Assembly: GCF_003052605.1 (NCBI RefSeq)
Contig: NZ_QASO01000002.1
Span: 1-41,248 of the forward strand
Origin: Ectopseudomonas oleovorans
Lineage (GTDB): Bacteria; Pseudomonadota; Gammaproteobacteria; Pseudomonadales; Pseudomonadaceae
DNA length: 41,248 nt
Direction of reading: 5' to 3'
Position numbers and translations under genes: made by a program. Position 1 is the stretch's first letter, and every line of letters starts with the position of its first letter. Positions 38,516 through 41,248 of the stretch are shown here, one piece after another. The notes beneath the pieces were generated by a model. It searched no databases. It saw nothing but the letters and a program-made list of their open reading frames with translations, and had not been told where the DNA came from.

Positions 38516-39775
38516 TCAGGCCGGGCTGACCTGCGGCTTGCCTGCGACCGGGTACTCATCCTGTTCGATGATGCCGACAGCGCGATCCTGTTGCTCCAGT
38601 TCCAGCGCCTTGGGCACCGATAGCCAATAGGCCAGGCCGATGGCGGCAAAACCTGCGATCAGCTTGCCGATCAGCACTGGCAGGATGATGGTGGGCTGGA
38701 AGTTGGCCGTAAAGGACAAGTGGTCACCCAGCAGGAAGGCCGCGCAGACGGCGAAGGCGATGTTGATCACCTTGTCCTTCGGTGGCATGAAGCGCACCAG
38801 GCGGAACATGGCCAGGATGTTGGCGATGGTCGCGAGCATGCCGGCGCTGCCCACGGCGCTCAGGCCGACCTTGCTGCCCAGGTGTTCCAGCGGGCCGCCG
38901 AAGTATTTGCGCAGCAGGTAGACCATGGGGAAGGCGCCCGCCAGCATGATGCCGATGTAGCCGGCGGTTTCCAGGGCGCGGGTCTGGTCTTCGGCGTCCG
39001 CGATGATCGGGTCGAAGCCCCAGCCACCAAAGACGATGGTGAACACCCCGGTGAAGTACTCGACGATGGAGAATACCAGCACCAGTTTGATCATCGCGTC
39101 CAGGCCGCGGCCGAAACCGATGAAGCCCTTGATCATCAGATCCGGCAGAAAACGCAGACCGGTAGCCAGGGCGACGACGAAGACGATGATCGGCAGCAGG
39201 TTGGCGAAGATGCTGCCCAGGCCCATGGCCAGCTGATAGGTCGCCTCGCCATTGGTGGCGACCACTTCGCGGATCATCGGGTCGCTCGCCACCAGCAATA
39301 CGCTGGCAATCAGTACGCCGAGCGGAATGGTCAGGATGCCGGACATGATGCCCAGTGCCATGTATTTGTGGTCACGCTTGTCAAGCATCGCCAGCCCCAT
39401 GGGGATGGAGAAGACGATGGTGGCACCACCCATGAAGCCGGTGATCAGCGCCATGACCAGCGCTTCCTTGCTCGACGCCAGCGCCGATGCCAGGTGATAG
39501 CCGCCCATGTCCGAGGCGATGATCATGGTCGCGGCCAGTGCCGGGTCGGCGCCGAGGGCGTTGAAAAACGGCCCGCAAGCCTTCTCGATGATCACCGTGA
39601 GATACGGGATGGAGGCCATGATGCCGGCCGCCGGTACGAAGATGTAGCCGGTGGCGTGGATGCCCTCCATGAACTCCTTGCCCAGGCCCTTCTCGCTGTC
39701 GTAGATGGCCGCGAACGCCCCTGCAACGGCGCAGGCCATGATGATGTAGAGAACGTAATTACCTATCTGATCCAT
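38516..39775 (-). CDS. eutH: Ethanolamine permease EutH
   Basis: A 419-residue membrane protein with about 10-11 hydrophobic segments. Family blocks are IYDSEKGLGKEFMEGIHATG, MIIASDMGGYHLASALASSK, TGFMGGATIVFSIPMGL and GDHLSFTANFQP. EutH facilitates entry of ethanolamine. P. aeruginosa, as I remember it, places an APC-type permease in its eut cluster, so EutH here is a different solution. It precedes eutB by 85 bases, which contain a CGCCGGGCG / CGACGGCG hairpin. Confidence 0.92.
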   Translation of the reverse strand: MDQIGNYVLYIIMACAVAGAFAAIYDSEKGLGKEFMEGIHATGYIFVPAAGIMASIPYLTVIIEKACGPFFNALGADPALAATMIIASDMGGYHLASALASSKEALVMALITGFMGGATIVFSIPMGLAMLDKRDHKYMALGIMSGILTIPLGVLIASVLLVASDPMIREVVATNGEATYQLAMGLGSIFANLLPIIVFVVALATGLRFLPDLMIKGFIGFGRGLDAMIKLVLVFSIVEYFTGVFTIVFGGWGFDPIIADAEDQTRALETAGYIGIMLAGAFPMVYLLRKYFGGPLEHLGSKVGLSAVGSAGMLATIANILAMFRLVRFMPPKDKVINIAFAVCAAFLLGDHLSFTANFQPTIILPVLIGKLIAGFAAIGLAYWLSVPKALELEQQDRAVGIIEQDEYPVAGKPQVSPA

Positions 39776-39846
39776 TGCTGTGCCCTGACTGTCTTTATTG
39801 AGTGACGGTGCGGTATTGGCCCGCTCGAACGCTGCCTTGGCCGAGC

Positions 39847-39862
39847 CCTCTGCGCAGAGGCA
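39847..39862. repeat. Palindrome between aldehyde dehydrogenase and eutH
   Basis: CCTCTGCGCAGAGG is a perfect 14-base palindrome in the 162-base gap between the aldehyde dehydrogenase stop and the eutH start. It could be a dimeric regulator site for eutH or a short hairpin. No T tract follows on the minus strand. Confidence 0.35.
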
Positions 39863-39937
39863 GCAGGGCCGGCTTGCGGACGATCCGAACGGGCGTGAGC
39901 CGCGTCTTGTGCATGGCAGACCGTAAACAACGGTGGA

Positions 39938-41248
<1,311 letters not shown>

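Noticed and set aside
39828..39845. Sigma-54-like GG-N10-GC on the minus strand before eutH
   Set aside because: Only the GG and GC dinucleotides fit; flanking bases of both elements are wrong and no enhancer is recognisable.

Overview
The window is chromosomal DNA of a Pseudomonas species sensu stricto. It is GC-rich, the proteins have pseudomonad character, and several gene neighbourhoods match those I remember from P. aeruginosa: mksBEF, holD-like/rimI, fhpR-fhp-ppyR-nnrS, dauA-rhlB, and acyl-CoA synthetase/carboxylesterase/amino-acid transporter/pcs. Gaps between genes are full of imperfect palindromes of at least three families (GTAGGAGCGGC-type, GTAGGGTGCGC-type, GTAGGGTGGGC-type), as is usual for this genus. 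I see no rRNA, tRNA, CRISPR array or prophage.

Layout. 1-161: 3' end of a group IIC intron entering from the left. 255-5175 (-): mksF-mksE-mksB condensin operon. 5485-7949 (+): nspC and carboxynorspermidine dehydrogenase (polyamine synthesis), closed by a strong terminator. 8103-9374 (+): HolD-like psi subunit and rimI. 9560-14073: nitric-oxide module, with fhp-ppyR-nnrS on the minus strand facing the activator norR; the shared region holds three GT-N7-AC sites and a candidate sigma-54 promoter. 14202-15889 (-): truncated haemoglobin, FKBP isomerase and methyltransferase, divergent from polB (16036-18402, +). 18665-21560 (+): TerC-family protein, a small lipoprotein, an intact-looking yybP-ykoY manganese riboswitch in front of a wrecked mntP, and a beta-propeller protein. 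21541-24620 (-): frameshifted membrane protein, DauA-like D-arginine dehydrogenase, RhlB. 24731-28884 (-): broken dipeptidase, CRP-like/GGDEF diguanylate cyclase, acyl-CoA synthetase, carboxylesterase. 29023-33698 (+): sigma-54 promoter and aapJQMP amino-acid ABC transporter. 33748-36106 (+): remnant of a group IIC intron 5' end, truncated SnoaL-like gene, pcs, GIY-YIG protein, GST. 36211-41248 (-): ethanolamine catabolism (aldehyde dehydrogenase, eutH, eutB, eutC).

Themes. NO detoxification (flavohaemoglobin, NnrS, NorR) lies about 2 kb from a second haemoglobin operon. Nitrogen scavenging is represented by aapJQMP, eutBCH and DauA. Four genes are broken (mntP, the small membrane protein, the M19 dipeptidase, the SnoaL-like gene), and two of the breaks lie exactly at mobile or repeat DNA. 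I did not find a wholly new multi-gene system. The most informative observations are the riboswitch still attached to a dead mntP, the intron fragment fused to a truncated gene just after the aapP terminator, the NorR regulatory region, and the His-to-Leu change at an active-site position of DauA.
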